A stretch of DNA of 56,267 nucleotides from an uncultured Butyrivibrio sp. GTDB taxonomy: Bacteria > Bacillota > Clostridia > Lachnospirales > Lachnospiraceae. This document shows positions 43,813-52,440 of this stretch, piece by piece. How positions within the stretch are numbered: position 1 is the first letter of the stretch; every line of letters starts with the position of its first letter. The DNA lies in assembly GCA_946623755.1 (NCBI GenBank), contig CAMORK010000008.1:1-56267 (forward strand). The letters run 5' to 3'. The notes beneath the pieces are model-generated. The model searched no databases. It had not been told where the DNA came from and saw only the letters and a program-made list of their open reading frames with translations. The position numbers and the translations under genes are program-made.

Positions 43813-44855
43813 GAAGACTGGTACCTGTACTGACTCTTTGCGTAATGCTCATGATGACCGGATGCTCAGCAGCGCTGCCCTTTAACAAGGTGGTCTTCAC
43901 CACCGGATTTGAGAAGGATGAGGTCTTCAGGATCGAGGATTCCACCTGTACTTTATCCGAGGCAATGGTCTATCTTGTTGGAACTCAGGGAGGATACGAG
44001 AAGACCTTCGGAAAAGACATCTGGAATGCCGATACGGATTCGGGCACGGTTGAACAGAGGCTTAAAGACTCGGTTCTTGCCAAGATAGCCCAGATAAAGG
44101 TAATGAATCTCCTGGCTCGCGAAAACGGCATTGAACTTGAACAGTCCGAGGAACAGCTTGTTCTGGAGGCGGCGCAGGAGTACTATAATACGCTTACGGA
44201 TGCTGACATAGCAGCAATGAACGACGTTACCCTTCAGGATATAGAGAAAATCATAAGAGAGCAGGCAATAGCCGACAAGCTCTATGATTACATCATAAGG
44301 GACATAAATCCCGAGATATCCGATGATGAAGCCAGAACAATTACGGTAGAGCAGATATTTATAAAGACCTATTCCCTTGACAGTGATGGAAATAAAGTCC
44401 CGTTCAGCGATGGTGAGAAGGATGCTGCCTACAGAAGATGCAGGGAAATTTTCAAGAACCTCTTAAATGGCGGAAGCTTTGAGGAGCTGATGGCTCAGTA
44501 CAATGAAGCCGACGAAGGCACGATCTCTTTTGGCAAAGGTGAAATGGATGCTGAATTTGAGACTGCAGCCTTTAATCTGGGAACAGAGCAGACCAGCGAG
44601 ATCATAGAGACGCAGGATGGTTATGCTATATTGAAGTGCATCAGCACCTTCAACCGTGAGGAGACAGAGGCCAACAAGGTCAAGATCGTGGCTCAGAGAA
44701 AGAGAGAGGTTTTCGGCGCGCAGTATGATGCTTTTGTTGCAACACTTACCAAGCAGCTTAATCAGAAGCTCTGGGACAGTGTAGAACTGGTTGATGATGA
44801 AAATGTAACCACCACCGGCTTCATGGGGATATATGAACAATATTTCCACTCTTAA
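43809..44855 (+). CDS. Parvulin-type peptidyl-prolyl isomerase lipoprotein (PrsA/SurA-like)
   Basis: A 348-aa predicted lipoprotein with the signal peptide ending MMTGC (Cys-19). A helical N-terminal chaperone region spans about 50-165, with KIAQIKVMNLLARENGIEL and IREQAIADKLYDYI. A parvulin domain at about 175-275 includes ITVEQIFIKTY, LNGGSFEELMAQYNE, AAFNLGTEQTSEIIET and GYAILKC. A helical tail closes it. It would help fold secreted proteins on the outer face of the membrane. A perfect terminator follows. Confidence 0.87.
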   Translation: MRRLVPVLTLCVMLMMTGCSAALPFNKVVFTTGFEKDEVFRIEDSTCTLSEAMVYLVGTQGGYEKTFGKDIWNADTDSGTVEQRLKDSVLAKIAQIKVMNLLARENGIELEQSEEQLVLEAAQEYYNTLTDADIAAMNDVTLQDIEKIIREQAIADKLYDYIIRDINPEISDDEARTITVEQIFIKTYSLDSDGNKVPFSDGEKDAAYRRCREIFKNLLNGGSFEELMAQYNEADEGTISFGKGEMDAEFETAAFNLGTEQTSEIIETQDGYAILKCISTFNREETEANKVKIVAQRKREVFGAQYDAFVATLTKQLNQKLWDSVELVDDENVTTTGFMGIYEQYFHS

Positions 44856-44896
44856 GCATAAATTTGACATTTTTATGACATTATGAACAATGATTT

Positions 44897-44928
44897 AGCA
44901 CTTGTGTAAAAACAAGTGCTTTTCTTTT
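44897..44928 (+). terminator. Terminator after the foldase lipoprotein gene
   Basis: AGCACTTGT (44897-44905) pairs perfectly with ACAAGTGCT (44912-44920), a 6-base loop between them, followed by TTTCTTTTTG. Confidence 0.92.
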
Positions 44929-45029
44929 TGTGCAAATAGTATAAAAAACAATAATAAAGAATGAACTTTCTGTTAAAGAAGTAAAAAATGTGCTAAGAGA
45001 GGTAAAAGAAATCCATTCTATCTGAAAAC

Positions 45030-45057
45030 TTGATTGGATATATTGTAATTGTATTAA
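45030..45057 (+). promoter_or_regulatory. Possible promoter of the small lipoprotein gene
   Basis: TTGATT (45030-45035) and TATTAA (45052-45057) with a 16-bp spacer, 28 bp before the ATG at 45086. The match is moderate. Confidence 0.35.
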
Positions 45058-45085
45058 GTTTTACATCTGCAGTGGGGAAAAGAGT

Positions 45086-45613
45086 ATGAAGAAAATCAAA
45101 ATATATTCCACTTTAATTTCAATTGTTTTTATTATGAGCCTTCTTGGTGGATGCGGAAGTAAAACAGAGAAATGGGCTTATAACCACGAGCCGCTTGTTG
45201 CTGTGATTGCTCTCTCGGATAACGGTAAGGCTACTTACAAGGGGAATGAGTATACTTACACCAGGGATGATACCTATATCACTCTGAAGAACGAGGGCGG
45301 AGAACAGCGCATCAGGTACGAGATGGACGGAGACAATATGACCCTGTATGAAGAGTCAACCTACACCCGCGTTGGAACGGGAGAGGGAGTTGTTGGGACC
45401 TGGACACAGTCAAACGGCTGGTCTTATGTTTTTACCGAGAACGGGGAGTTCAGTGAAGAGGGCATCTTCTACGGTCATTACACGGTAGAGAAAGCAAATT
45501 CAAGGATCAAACTCATGTATGATGACCCGATCGAGGATGCGTACCTGTATTACACCCTTGACGGTGACAAACTTAAGGTTGCTTACCCATGGCCTATGGT
45601 CAGGGTTCAATAA
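45086..45613 (+). CDS. Small lipoprotein, unknown function
   Basis: A 175-aa predicted lipoprotein. The signal ends MSLLGGC (Cys-23). The mature part looks beta-rich, with repeated threonine/tyrosine strands (TYKGNEYTYTRDDTYITL, VVGTWTQSNGWSYVF, FYGHYTVEKAN), a lipocalin-like pattern seen in DUF5640-type proteins; this assignment is tentative. GGGG lies before the ATG. The sugar-binding protein gene starts 36 bp later with no terminator between, so it may be the first gene of the transporter operon. Confidence 0.7.
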   Translation: MKKIKIYSTLISIVFIMSLLGGCGSKTEKWAYNHEPLVAVIALSDNGKATYKGNEYTYTRDDTYITLKNEGGEQRIRYEMDGDNMTLYEESTYTRVGTGEGVVGTWTQSNGWSYVFTENGEFSEEGIFYGHYTVEKANSRIKLMYDDPIEDAYLYYTLDGDKLKVAYPWPMVRVQ

Positions 45614-45649
45614 AACAAATAATAATTTTCAACAAAGGAGAGGTGTGTT

Positions 45650-47014
45650 ATGAAAATGAAGCGAATTGTTTCAACCTTGTTGGCGGGGGTTATGGCTATG
45701 TCTCTCGTCGCATGTACCGGATCTTCAGCGCCTGCTGATACCGGAGCAGCGGAGCAGCCTGCAGCTGAACAGCCTGCAGCAGAGCCTGCAGCTGAACCCG
45801 CAGCAGAGCCCGCTGCAGTAGAGAATACTGACTCTTCAGAGCCTATTTCTCTTACAATGTGGTGTATCGCAACTGAGAGTGATTCAAACCGTCATTCTTA
45901 TGAAGCAGCTATAGCTGATATGCAGGCTAAGTATCCTGATATCAACTTCACATGGGAAGCTTTTGAGAACCAGTCTTACAAGACCAAGATCAAAGCTGCT
46001 GTATCTGCTAACGAGATGCCTGATATCTTCTTTACATGGTCATGTGCATTCCTTGGTGATTTCGTAGAAGCAGGCAAGGTTTACTGCCTTGATGATGCTT
46101 ATGAGAACTACAAGAGCGAGCTTCCTGAAGTTATGCTTGGCAACTCAACATACGATGGCAAGCACTACGGTGTGCCGCTTACAATGAACATCGTTGGTCT
46201 GTTTGCTAACATGGATCTGCTTAAGCAGGTTGGCTATGATGAGATCCCCGGAACATATGAAGATTTCATCGCATGCTGTGACAAGCTCAAAGCTGCAGGA
46301 ATCATTCCTTTCGGATGTGCAGGAAAAGAGACATGGTGTGTAACAGAGTATCTTGAGTCAGTTATCGAGAAGAGCGCAGGCGCAGATACACTTAACGACA
46401 TTTTCCTTGGAAAGAGCACATGGAACAACCAGGACGTTGCAGATGCTGTTGATACATTCCAGTCACTTGTAACAAACGGTTACTTCGATCCTTCAGGAAT
46501 CGGTCTTACAAACGACGAAGTTAAGAACAACTTCATGGCCGGCAAGTACGCATTCTACATGAACGGAACATGGAACTGCGCAGACTTCGCAGCAAACGAA
46601 GAGTTCAAGACAAAGGTTAAAGTTGGTGAGTTCCCTGTAATCAACGCTGACAAGTCAAAACTTGGACAGCTCATCGGTGGACCTTCAGATACACTTGCAG
46701 TAGCAGCTTCTTCACCTAACGCTGAGAGAGCAGCTGATTATGCTTTCGAGCTTGGTAAGTACATCTGCCACTATGGATATCTTGATGGATGCGGACTTCC
46801 TGCATGGACACCTTACGGTGACACAAGCTCAGTTAACGAGCTTACACAGACTGTAGCACAGATCGTTGCAGGCGCAGATTCAATGGTTCTCTTCGGAGAT
46901 ACAGCTATGAGTGCTGATTCTGCAAATACATATCTTTCATATGTAGATCAGGTTTACGGATGCCTTCTTGATGGAACACAGTTCATCGAGGGTCTGGCTA
47001 AAGACATTCAGTAA
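45650..47014 (+). CDS. Sugar ABC transporter substrate-binding lipoprotein (CUT1 type)
   Basis: A 454-aa predicted lipoprotein with signal ending MSLVAC (Cys-22). A tandem AEQPAAEPAAEP linker follows at about 30-60, then a type-1 extracellular solute-binding fold with ISLTMWCIATES, MPDIFFTWSCAFLGDFVEAG, YGVPLTMNIVGLFANMDLL and YAFYMNGTWNCADF. It captures a sugar or oligosaccharide outside the membrane for the two permeases downstream; no ATPase gene is present, so a shared MsmX-type ATPase is likely. Codon choice is very uniform, as in highly expressed genes. GGAGAGG precedes the ATG. Confidence 0.94.
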   Translation: MKMKRIVSTLLAGVMAMSLVACTGSSAPADTGAAEQPAAEQPAAEPAAEPAAEPAAVENTDSSEPISLTMWCIATESDSNRHSYEAAIADMQAKYPDINFTWEAFENQSYKTKIKAAVSANEMPDIFFTWSCAFLGDFVEAGKVYCLDDAYENYKSELPEVMLGNSTYDGKHYGVPLTMNIVGLFANMDLLKQVGYDEIPGTYEDFIACCDKLKAAGIIPFGCAGKETWCVTEYLESVIEKSAGADTLNDIFLGKSTWNNQDVADAVDTFQSLVTNGYFDPSGIGLTNDEVKNNFMAGKYAFYMNGTWNCADFAANEEFKTKVKVGEFPVINADKSKLGQLIGGPSDTLAVAASSPNAERAADYAFELGKYICHYGYLDGCGLPAWTPYGDTSSVNELTQTVAQIVAGADSMVLFGDTAMSADSANTYLSYVDQVYGCLLDGTQFIEGLAKDIQ

Positions 47015-47026
47015 GAATTAGATTTT

Positions 47027-47067
47027 TTAGTCCTTCCTGTTTCCCTGAGGGATGCAGGGAGGACTAA
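47027..47067 (+). terminator. Intraoperon hairpin between the binding-protein and permease genes
   Basis: TTAGTCCTTCCTG (47027-47039) pairs with CAGGGAGGACTAA (47055-47067) with one G-T pair, and only ATTTG follows. It is probably a leaky terminator or RNA stabiliser that keeps binding-protein mRNA above permease mRNA. A second small palindrome (TATAAGAA-GGA-TTCTTATA) follows at 47072-47090. Confidence 0.65.
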
Positions 47068-47114
47068 ATTTGTATAAGAAGGATTCTTATATACTTTTGG
47101 AAGGTTGTGTATGA

Positions 47115-48005
47115 ATGAAGACTAATAAGACAGATTTTAAAAAGGGGATCACCATCTTTTTGTTCCTTCTTCCGGGACTTGCTCTTTTTGTCAGCATACT
47201 TATCGCGCCTATTGCTGTGTCTTTGTACAGAAGTATGTATGACTGGAATGGTTTTTCCGAGGGAACATTCATAGGTTTTAACAACTACATTGAGCTGTTT
47301 ACCAACGGCTCTATCAAATTTATTACAGCCCTTAAGAATTCAATGTGGCTGGCATTCTTTTCTGTATTTGTACAGCTTCCGTTTTCTCTTTTCCTGGCAC
47401 TTCTTCTAGGAAGAAAGCCAAAGAAGGAGAGGGCATTCCTTTCAATTTTCTTTATGCCCGTGCTTATATCAACGGTAGTTATAGGTCAGTTATGGCTCAA
47501 GATCTACAATCCGGACTACGGTCTTTTGAACAGATTCCTTGATGCAGTAAGACTGGGGAGCCTAAAGCACGTATGGGTAGGAGATGTTAAGACAGCTCTC
47601 GGAAGTATCATCGTGCCTACAATCTGGCAGTACATCGGTTATCATATGCTGCTTATGTATGCGGGTGTAAAGGGTGTTTCAACGGATCTTCGAGAGGCAG
47701 CAATGCTTGACGGAGCAACACCGTGGCAGGTTGACAGATATGTTGTCATTCCTATCATCAAGCCTATTATCAGAGTAAGCGTTATCTTTGCGGTAACAGG
47801 ATCTCTCAAGGCTTACGACTTTGTTCGCATACTTACTGAAGGCGGTCCTTTCCAGTCTACAGAGGTTCCCAGTACTCTTCTTGAGAACATGTTGTTCCTC
47901 AGAAACAGATATGGAATGGGAAGCACAATATCCGTTATGCTTATCTTCCTGTGCTTCGCCTTTGCGCTTCTTATAACTGCAGCATTTAGGGAAAGGGATG
48001 TATGA
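47115..48005 (+). CDS. Sugar ABC transporter permease (MalF/UgpA-like)
   Basis: A 296-aa membrane protein with six predicted segments. The C-terminal third has the EAA-type coupling loop STDLREAAMLDGATPWQVDR near 195, and an N-terminal SLYRSMYDWNGF segment typical of UgpA/LplB-type permeases is present. It forms the channel with the next gene product. AAGG is upstream of the ATG at 47115. Its end overlaps the next gene by four bases. Confidence 0.94.
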   Translation: MKTNKTDFKKGITIFLFLLPGLALFVSILIAPIAVSLYRSMYDWNGFSEGTFIGFNNYIELFTNGSIKFITALKNSMWLAFFSVFVQLPFSLFLALLLGRKPKKERAFLSIFFMPVLISTVVIGQLWLKIYNPDYGLLNRFLDAVRLGSLKHVWVGDVKTALGSIIVPTIWQYIGYHMLLMYAGVKGVSTDLREAAMLDGATPWQVDRYVVIPIIKPIIRVSVIFAVTGSLKAYDFVRILTEGGPFQSTEVPSTLLENMLFLRNRYGMGSTISVMLIFLCFAFALLITAAFRERDV

Positions 48006-48865
48006 TTATGGAAAATTCTAAAGCCCTGACGGTCAAGGAGACAAATCCCGCCGTCAAAGTGTTAATGTATATATTCCTGGTGTTCTGGGCAGTGGTCAAT
48101 CTCTTCCCTATCTACTTCATGTTCACATTTTCATTGAAGTCCAATGAGGAGATCTTCGGTCAGAATATCATAGGCCTTCCCAGAGAATGGCTGTTTAAGA
48201 ACTATGTATCAGCCATGAACACAGGAAACATGGGACTTTACTTTGTAAACTCCCTTATAGTTACAATTTCAGCTATCGCAATATCAATGATGGCAGCCAT
48301 GATGGCAACCTACGCCATCACAAGGATCAGCTGGAAGCTCAATAAGCTGACCAACGCATTTTTTATGCTGGGACTTACTATTCCGATACAGGCATCAATC
48401 GTACCGGTTTACGTAGTTTTATCAAAGCTTCACTGGCTCAATAAGTATTCAACACTTATCGTGCCTTACTCTGCATTTGCTCTGTCAATGTCCATACTTA
48501 TCTGTACGGGCTTTATGGTAGAGATACCGAGTGCACTCGATGAAGCAGCAAGAATTGACGGCTGCGGACTTGCCGGAACTTTCTTCAAGATTATCCTCCC
48601 ACTTATGAAGCCGGCAGTTTCAACAGTTGGTGTATATTCTTACCTGCAGTGCTGGAATGAGTTCATGTTTGCCAACGTTTTCATTTCCGATTCCGTTCAC
48701 AGAACTCTTCCTGTCGGTATCAAGGCACTTTCAGGACAGTACACAACAGAATGGGGACCTATCGGTGCTGCTCTGTGTATTGCAACTTTCCCGACGCTGA
48801 TATTCTACCTGTTCCTTAGCGGCAAGATTCAGGAGAGCTTCATCGCCGGAGCAGTTAAGGGGTGA
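48002..48865 (+). CDS. Sugar ABC transporter permease (MalG/UgpE-like)
   Basis: A 287-aa membrane protein with six segments, and the coupling loop EIPSALDEAARIDGCGLAGT near 180. Its opening LVFWAVVNLFPIYFMFTFSL is typical of UgpE-like permeases. It starts in the overlap ATGA-like junction at 48002, and its last four bases overlap the GTG of the kinase gene, so transporter and sensor are co-translated. Confidence 0.94.
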   Translation: MIMENSKALTVKETNPAVKVLMYIFLVFWAVVNLFPIYFMFTFSLKSNEEIFGQNIIGLPREWLFKNYVSAMNTGNMGLYFVNSLIVTISAIAISMMAAMMATYAITRISWKLNKLTNAFFMLGLTIPIQASIVPVYVVLSKLHWLNKYSTLIVPYSAFALSMSILICTGFMVEIPSALDEAARIDGCGLAGTFFKIILPLMKPAVSTVGVYSYLQCWNEFMFANVFISDSVHRTLPVGIKALSGQYTTEWGPIGAALCIATFPTLIFYLFLSGKIQESFIAGAVKG

Positions 48866-50664
48866 AAACCTTCGGGAAAAATGTTATTCTTTTATTTATG
48901 AAAACAAACACTTCAAACAAAAAGACGATTTCTCTTTCATTAAGATTACAGAGATTGATTTTTGGTATTGTCTTTGTAGTAACTGTTACATTCCTGATAT
49001 CCGTGTACCTTATCACTGCCAAGGAGAGAAGGGACTACGAGATCAGGGAGTCAGAGAGGGTCCTTAGGACTCTCTCCAATAACATTGTTTCAGACATAGA
49101 CAGCTACCGTGAAATCTCCAGACTGATAATGACAGAGGATCGTCTTGTTTCTTTTTTAAGAGCAGATGTCAATCAGGTGGATATAAGTATGATAAATGAT
49201 GCCAGATACGGTATCATGGACATCCTCAATGTGACCGAAGGTGTTGATACGGTCATGGTCTTCAGAGAGGATATGATAATGCTCTCCACCAACAGATTTA
49301 CATATGTTTATGACTATGATCTTATGCAGAAGGATTCCTGGCGAGGTTATATCTATGATGCCAAGGGTTCTGCTGTTGTCTCCTTAAATTCCAACGGGGT
49401 TGCTCATAAGCTTGGTAACAAACCCATGGTGACCATAGGAAGAGCTATCTATGATATAGATACTCAGCAGAGAACGGGCTTGATGCTCATGAATATCAGC
49501 GCCAGAGTCTTTGAGAAAATGCTGGGAGATTTAAGGTACAATGACATCTGCATCATGGGTACCGATGGATCTTTTATTGCGGGCAACAGGAAGCTTGCGC
49601 CGTACTACGAGAGCTCTTTTGTCTCAAAAGGAATAACTCACAAGGATATAGCAATAGAGGGCGAGAGGAGTCTTCTGTCTGGATGCAGAGTTTCAAATAT
49701 GCCCATCGTGATCATGAAGACTTCCTCTTATGGCAACGAGGGAGTGCCTTTTACGGCCATTAACGTGATGATCTTTATGCTTGTGATCTTCATTATCCTT
49801 GCCTTCTACACAGGCTCTTTTATCAGCAGAAATGTAACCGATCCGGTATTTGAACTATCTTCCGCAATGGATAAGAACAGATCGTCGGGAGATCTTAAGA
49901 AGATCGATGTTAAGGTAAACAGCAGCGAGTTTGAGATGCTTGAGGGCGATTACAACAACATGATCGATCACGTTAACGATCTGATTGACCGTCTTATGGA
50001 GAAGGAAAAGACCCTTCAGAGAGCCGAGATGCGCGTGCTTCAGGAACAGATCAAGCCACACTTTTTGTATAACTCCATCGAGACTATAGGCTTTATGGCG
50101 CTGGATGCAGGTGCCGATAAGGTCCATGATGCGCTGGAGACCATGGGAAGCTTTTATCGCAACTTCCTCAGTAAGGGAGGAAGGGAAATCCCGTTCTCCA
50201 GGGAGATCAGTATAGTCAAGGATTACCTGTCCCTGCAAAAACTCAGATATGGGGATATAATAGAAGATGAATATGACATTCCCGCTGAGGCGGAGTACTT
50301 TATTGTCCCCAAGCTGATCCTTCAGCCGTTGGTGGAAAACAGTATTTATCACGGCATAAGGCTTAAGGGTGAGAAAGGTATGATCAGTATTTCAGCTTAT
50401 GTTGATGAAATCGAGGGGGAGGAATACCCTGAGAGAGAACTCCACATTGTGGTCAAAGATACCGGTGTCGGAATGGATCAGGACAAGATCGACAAGATTC
50501 TCTCGGCAGAAGAAAAAGACAGACCGCAGGAGGCCGATGAGAGCTTCGGACTTTGGGGAACAATTCAGAGGATCAGAATGTACACCGGCAAAAAGGACTG
50601 CGTCAAGATAGAGAGTGAACAGGGTGAGTACACTCGAATTGAGATAACTATTGGAGCAAAATAA
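48862..50664 (+). CDS. YesM-type sensor histidine kinase
   Basis: A 600-aa membrane kinase. The first membrane segment is at about 30-53, followed by an extracellular sensor domain (about 55-295), a second membrane segment near 300-322 and a HAMP-like linker. The His_kinase domain has LQEQIKPHFLYNSIETIGFM near 395-415, and an HATPase has LILQPLVENSIYHGIR and VKDTGVGMD. This family controls sugar uptake genes together with YesN-type regulators. The start is uncertain: GTG at 48862 (overlap with the permease stop, GGAG 10 bases upstream) or ATG at 48898, which has no ribosome binding site. Confidence 0.92.
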   Translation: MKTFGKNVILLFMKTNTSNKKTISLSLRLQRLIFGIVFVVTVTFLISVYLITAKERRDYEIRESERVLRTLSNNIVSDIDSYREISRLIMTEDRLVSFLRADVNQVDISMINDARYGIMDILNVTEGVDTVMVFREDMIMLSTNRFTYVYDYDLMQKDSWRGYIYDAKGSAVVSLNSNGVAHKLGNKPMVTIGRAIYDIDTQQRTGLMLMNISARVFEKMLGDLRYNDICIMGTDGSFIAGNRKLAPYYESSFVSKGITHKDIAIEGERSLLSGCRVSNMPIVIMKTSSYGNEGVPFTAINVMIFMLVIFIILAFYTGSFISRNVTDPVFELSSAMDKNRSSGDLKKIDVKVNSSEFEMLEGDYNNMIDHVNDLIDRLMEKEKTLQRAEMRVLQEQIKPHFLYNSIETIGFMALDAGADKVHDALETMGSFYRNFLSKGGREIPFSREISIVKDYLSLQKLRYGDIIEDEYDIPAEAEYFIVPKLILQPLVENSIYHGIRLKGEKGMISISAYVDEIEGEEYPERELHIVVKDTGVGMDQDKIDKILSAEEKDRPQEADESFGLWGTIQRIRMYTGKKDCVKIESEQGEYTRIEITIGAK

Positions 50665-51419
50665 TGAACAGAGCAATTAGGGTAATGATAATAGATGATG
50701 AGGAGTCTGCAAGAAAACTGATGCGGGCAGCCATTGACTGGGAGAGCCTTGGCATGGAGGTAGTTGGCGAAGCGGCCAGTGGAATTGAAGCTATCAATAT
50801 TATTGATGATCTTCGTCCGGATATAGCATTTGTGGACATTTCAATGCCCTTCATGGATGGCATTGAGTTCACAGAGGTTGCGACCGGGAGATATCCCAAT
50901 CTGATAATCATTATCATGACAGCTATAGATAAATTTGAGTACGCCAGAAAGTGCGTAAGTCTTCCGGTTTTTGATTACATGTTAAAGCCCATGGTAAGGG
51001 CAGAGGTAACCCCGGTTTTGGAGCGTGCAGCTGAAAAACTCAAGAGGGAAAAAGACTATTGGGAAGAGCAGAAAGAGAACGAAGAGCCGCATTCCGGAGA
51101 GAGTGACACCGATCTTATCACCAGATATCTTGAGGAGAACTTCACGGACAAGGAATTAAACCTGGCGTTTATCGCTCAGCACTTTGGCTTCTCGGCAAGT
51201 TATTTATCCAGGAAGTTCAAGCAGGACACGGGAAAAAAGTTTGTTGAATATCTCACGGACCTTCGAATGAAAAAGGCCATGGAGATCGCAAAGGGTGGTG
51301 TCAAGATGTATCAGGCTGCTGCGGAGGTGGGGATACCTGATCCCAACTACTTCAGCCGCTGTTTTAAAAAATACACCGGCATGAGTTATTCGGATTATGT
51401 TGCTGAACACACAAAATGA
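50664..51419 (+). CDS. YesN-type response regulator with AraC DNA-binding domain
   Basis: A 251-aa cytosolic regulator. The receiver spans 1-120 (MIIDDEESARKLMR, phosphoacceptor in IAFVDISMPFMDG, KPM lysine near 108). An AraC domain lies at about 150-250 (LNLAFIAQHFGFSASYLSRK, AAAEVGIPDPNYFSRCFKKY, MSYSDYV). It should receive phosphate from the YesM-type kinase, whose TAA overlaps its ATG (TAATG), and activate the transporter operon. Confidence 0.94.
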   Translation: MNRAIRVMIIDDEESARKLMRAAIDWESLGMEVVGEAASGIEAINIIDDLRPDIAFVDISMPFMDGIEFTEVATGRYPNLIIIIMTAIDKFEYARKCVSLPVFDYMLKPMVRAEVTPVLERAAEKLKREKDYWEEQKENEEPHSGESDTDLITRYLEENFTDKELNLAFIAQHFGFSASYLSRKFKQDTGKKFVEYLTDLRMKKAMEIAKGGVKMYQAAAEVGIPDPNYFSRCFKKYTGMSYSDYVAEHTK

Positions 51420-51443
51420 TGAAGTTGGAGGTGAACATAAGAC

Positions 51444-52289
51444 ATGAAGAAAAACACAGCCTGGAGTGAAGTCTTTAACTTTTTTATGGTGGCAGTAGGA
51501 GCCTGTATTGCGGCTTTTTCCATCGAGGAATTTCTTGCACCCAATAAGATATTCGATGGAGGAATCGTGGGCGTTTCGATGCTTATTTCTTCTTTTACGG
51601 GCTTTAGGCTCAGTATCCTGACCTGGATACTCAATGTACCTTTTCTTATCTTAGGATGGAAAAAGAGAGGGCATATGTTCGTTATAAGAGCTATATTTGC
51701 CATGACTGTGTTCTCAGTTGCTGTTGCATTTTTTGAAAACCAGCCAAACATCACCTATGAGAGTCTTCTGGCAGTGACCTTCGGAGGACTTATTCTCGGC
51801 GTTGGGGTGGGGCTGGTCCTGAGGTACGGAGGCTGCCTTGACGGAACAGAGATCGTGGCATCAATCTTATCTCCAAGGATACATGTTGCTGTTGGCAGAC
51901 AGATACTTGGTTTTAACGTTGTACTCTACCTTATAATCGGATTCGTGTTTGGCTGGAATCAGGGACTGTATTCCATACTGACATATGTGATAGTGTCTGT
52001 GGTAATGACAAGGGTTGAGGAAGGCTTTGATGCCCAGAGAGGTTGCCTTATCTTTACCCACGACGATGTACAGGCTATCAAGGATAAGATATACAAAGAG
52101 CTCGGAAGGACCTGCACGGAGTGGAAGACGGAAGGGTACATCGGAGGCGAGAACAGGGCTTTATATGTGGTGATAAGCCACTATGAAATGAGGCAGCTTC
52201 GTGAGATCGTAGCTGAATTTGAATGCTTTGTAACCATCTCCGATATAGATGAAATAATCGGCAGGAATATAAAGCTTACATTGTTGTAA
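51444..52289 (+). CDS. YitT family membrane protein (DUF161/DUF2179)
   Basis: A 281-aa protein with about five or six hydrophobic segments in residues 10-195: ACIAAFSIEEFLAPNKIFDG near 20, and GVGLVLRYGGCLDGTEIVAS near 118, the family hallmark. A cytosolic DUF2179 domain ends the protein (about 215-275, VVISHYEMRQLREIV). The function of YitT proteins is unknown. GGAGG lies upstream, 24 bp after the YesN-type gene, so it may share the transcript. Confidence 0.92.
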   Translation: MKKNTAWSEVFNFFMVAVGACIAAFSIEEFLAPNKIFDGGIVGVSMLISSFTGFRLSILTWILNVPFLILGWKKRGHMFVIRAIFAMTVFSVAVAFFENQPNITYESLLAVTFGGLILGVGVGLVLRYGGCLDGTEIVASILSPRIHVAVGRQILGFNVVLYLIIGFVFGWNQGLYSILTYVIVSVVMTRVEEGFDAQRGCLIFTHDDVQAIKDKIYKELGRTCTEWKTEGYIGGENRALYVVISHYEMRQLREIVAEFECFVTISDIDEIIGRNIKLTLL

Positions 52290-52307
52290 AGGTAAAAAAG
52301 TAATTTG

Positions 52308-52334
52308 TTAGCACTCACCTTTGGTGAGTGCTAA
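52308..52334. promoter_or_regulatory. CIRCE operator (HrcA binding site)
   Basis: TTAGCACTC - N9 - GAGTGCTAA is an exact match to the CIRCE consensus. It is the binding site of the heat-shock repressor HrcA. It sits 7 bp upstream of the -35 box of the htpG promoter. With the following ATTTTTG it could also fold as a terminator for the YitT gene. Confidence 0.93.
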
Positions 52335-52341
52335 ATTTTTG

Positions 52342-52370
52342 TTGACTTTTGACTTGGAGGGAATTAAACT
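52342..52370 (+). promoter_or_regulatory. Promoter of htpG
   Basis: TTGACT (52342-52347), a 17-bp spacer and TAAACT (52365-52370), 70 bp before the ATG at 52441. Confidence 0.6.
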
Positions 52371-52440
52371 ATTTTTTGTACGATAACAGATGTACAATTA
52401 TGGCTCTTTTGAGCGAGTGTAATATAAAGGAGTGAGAATT

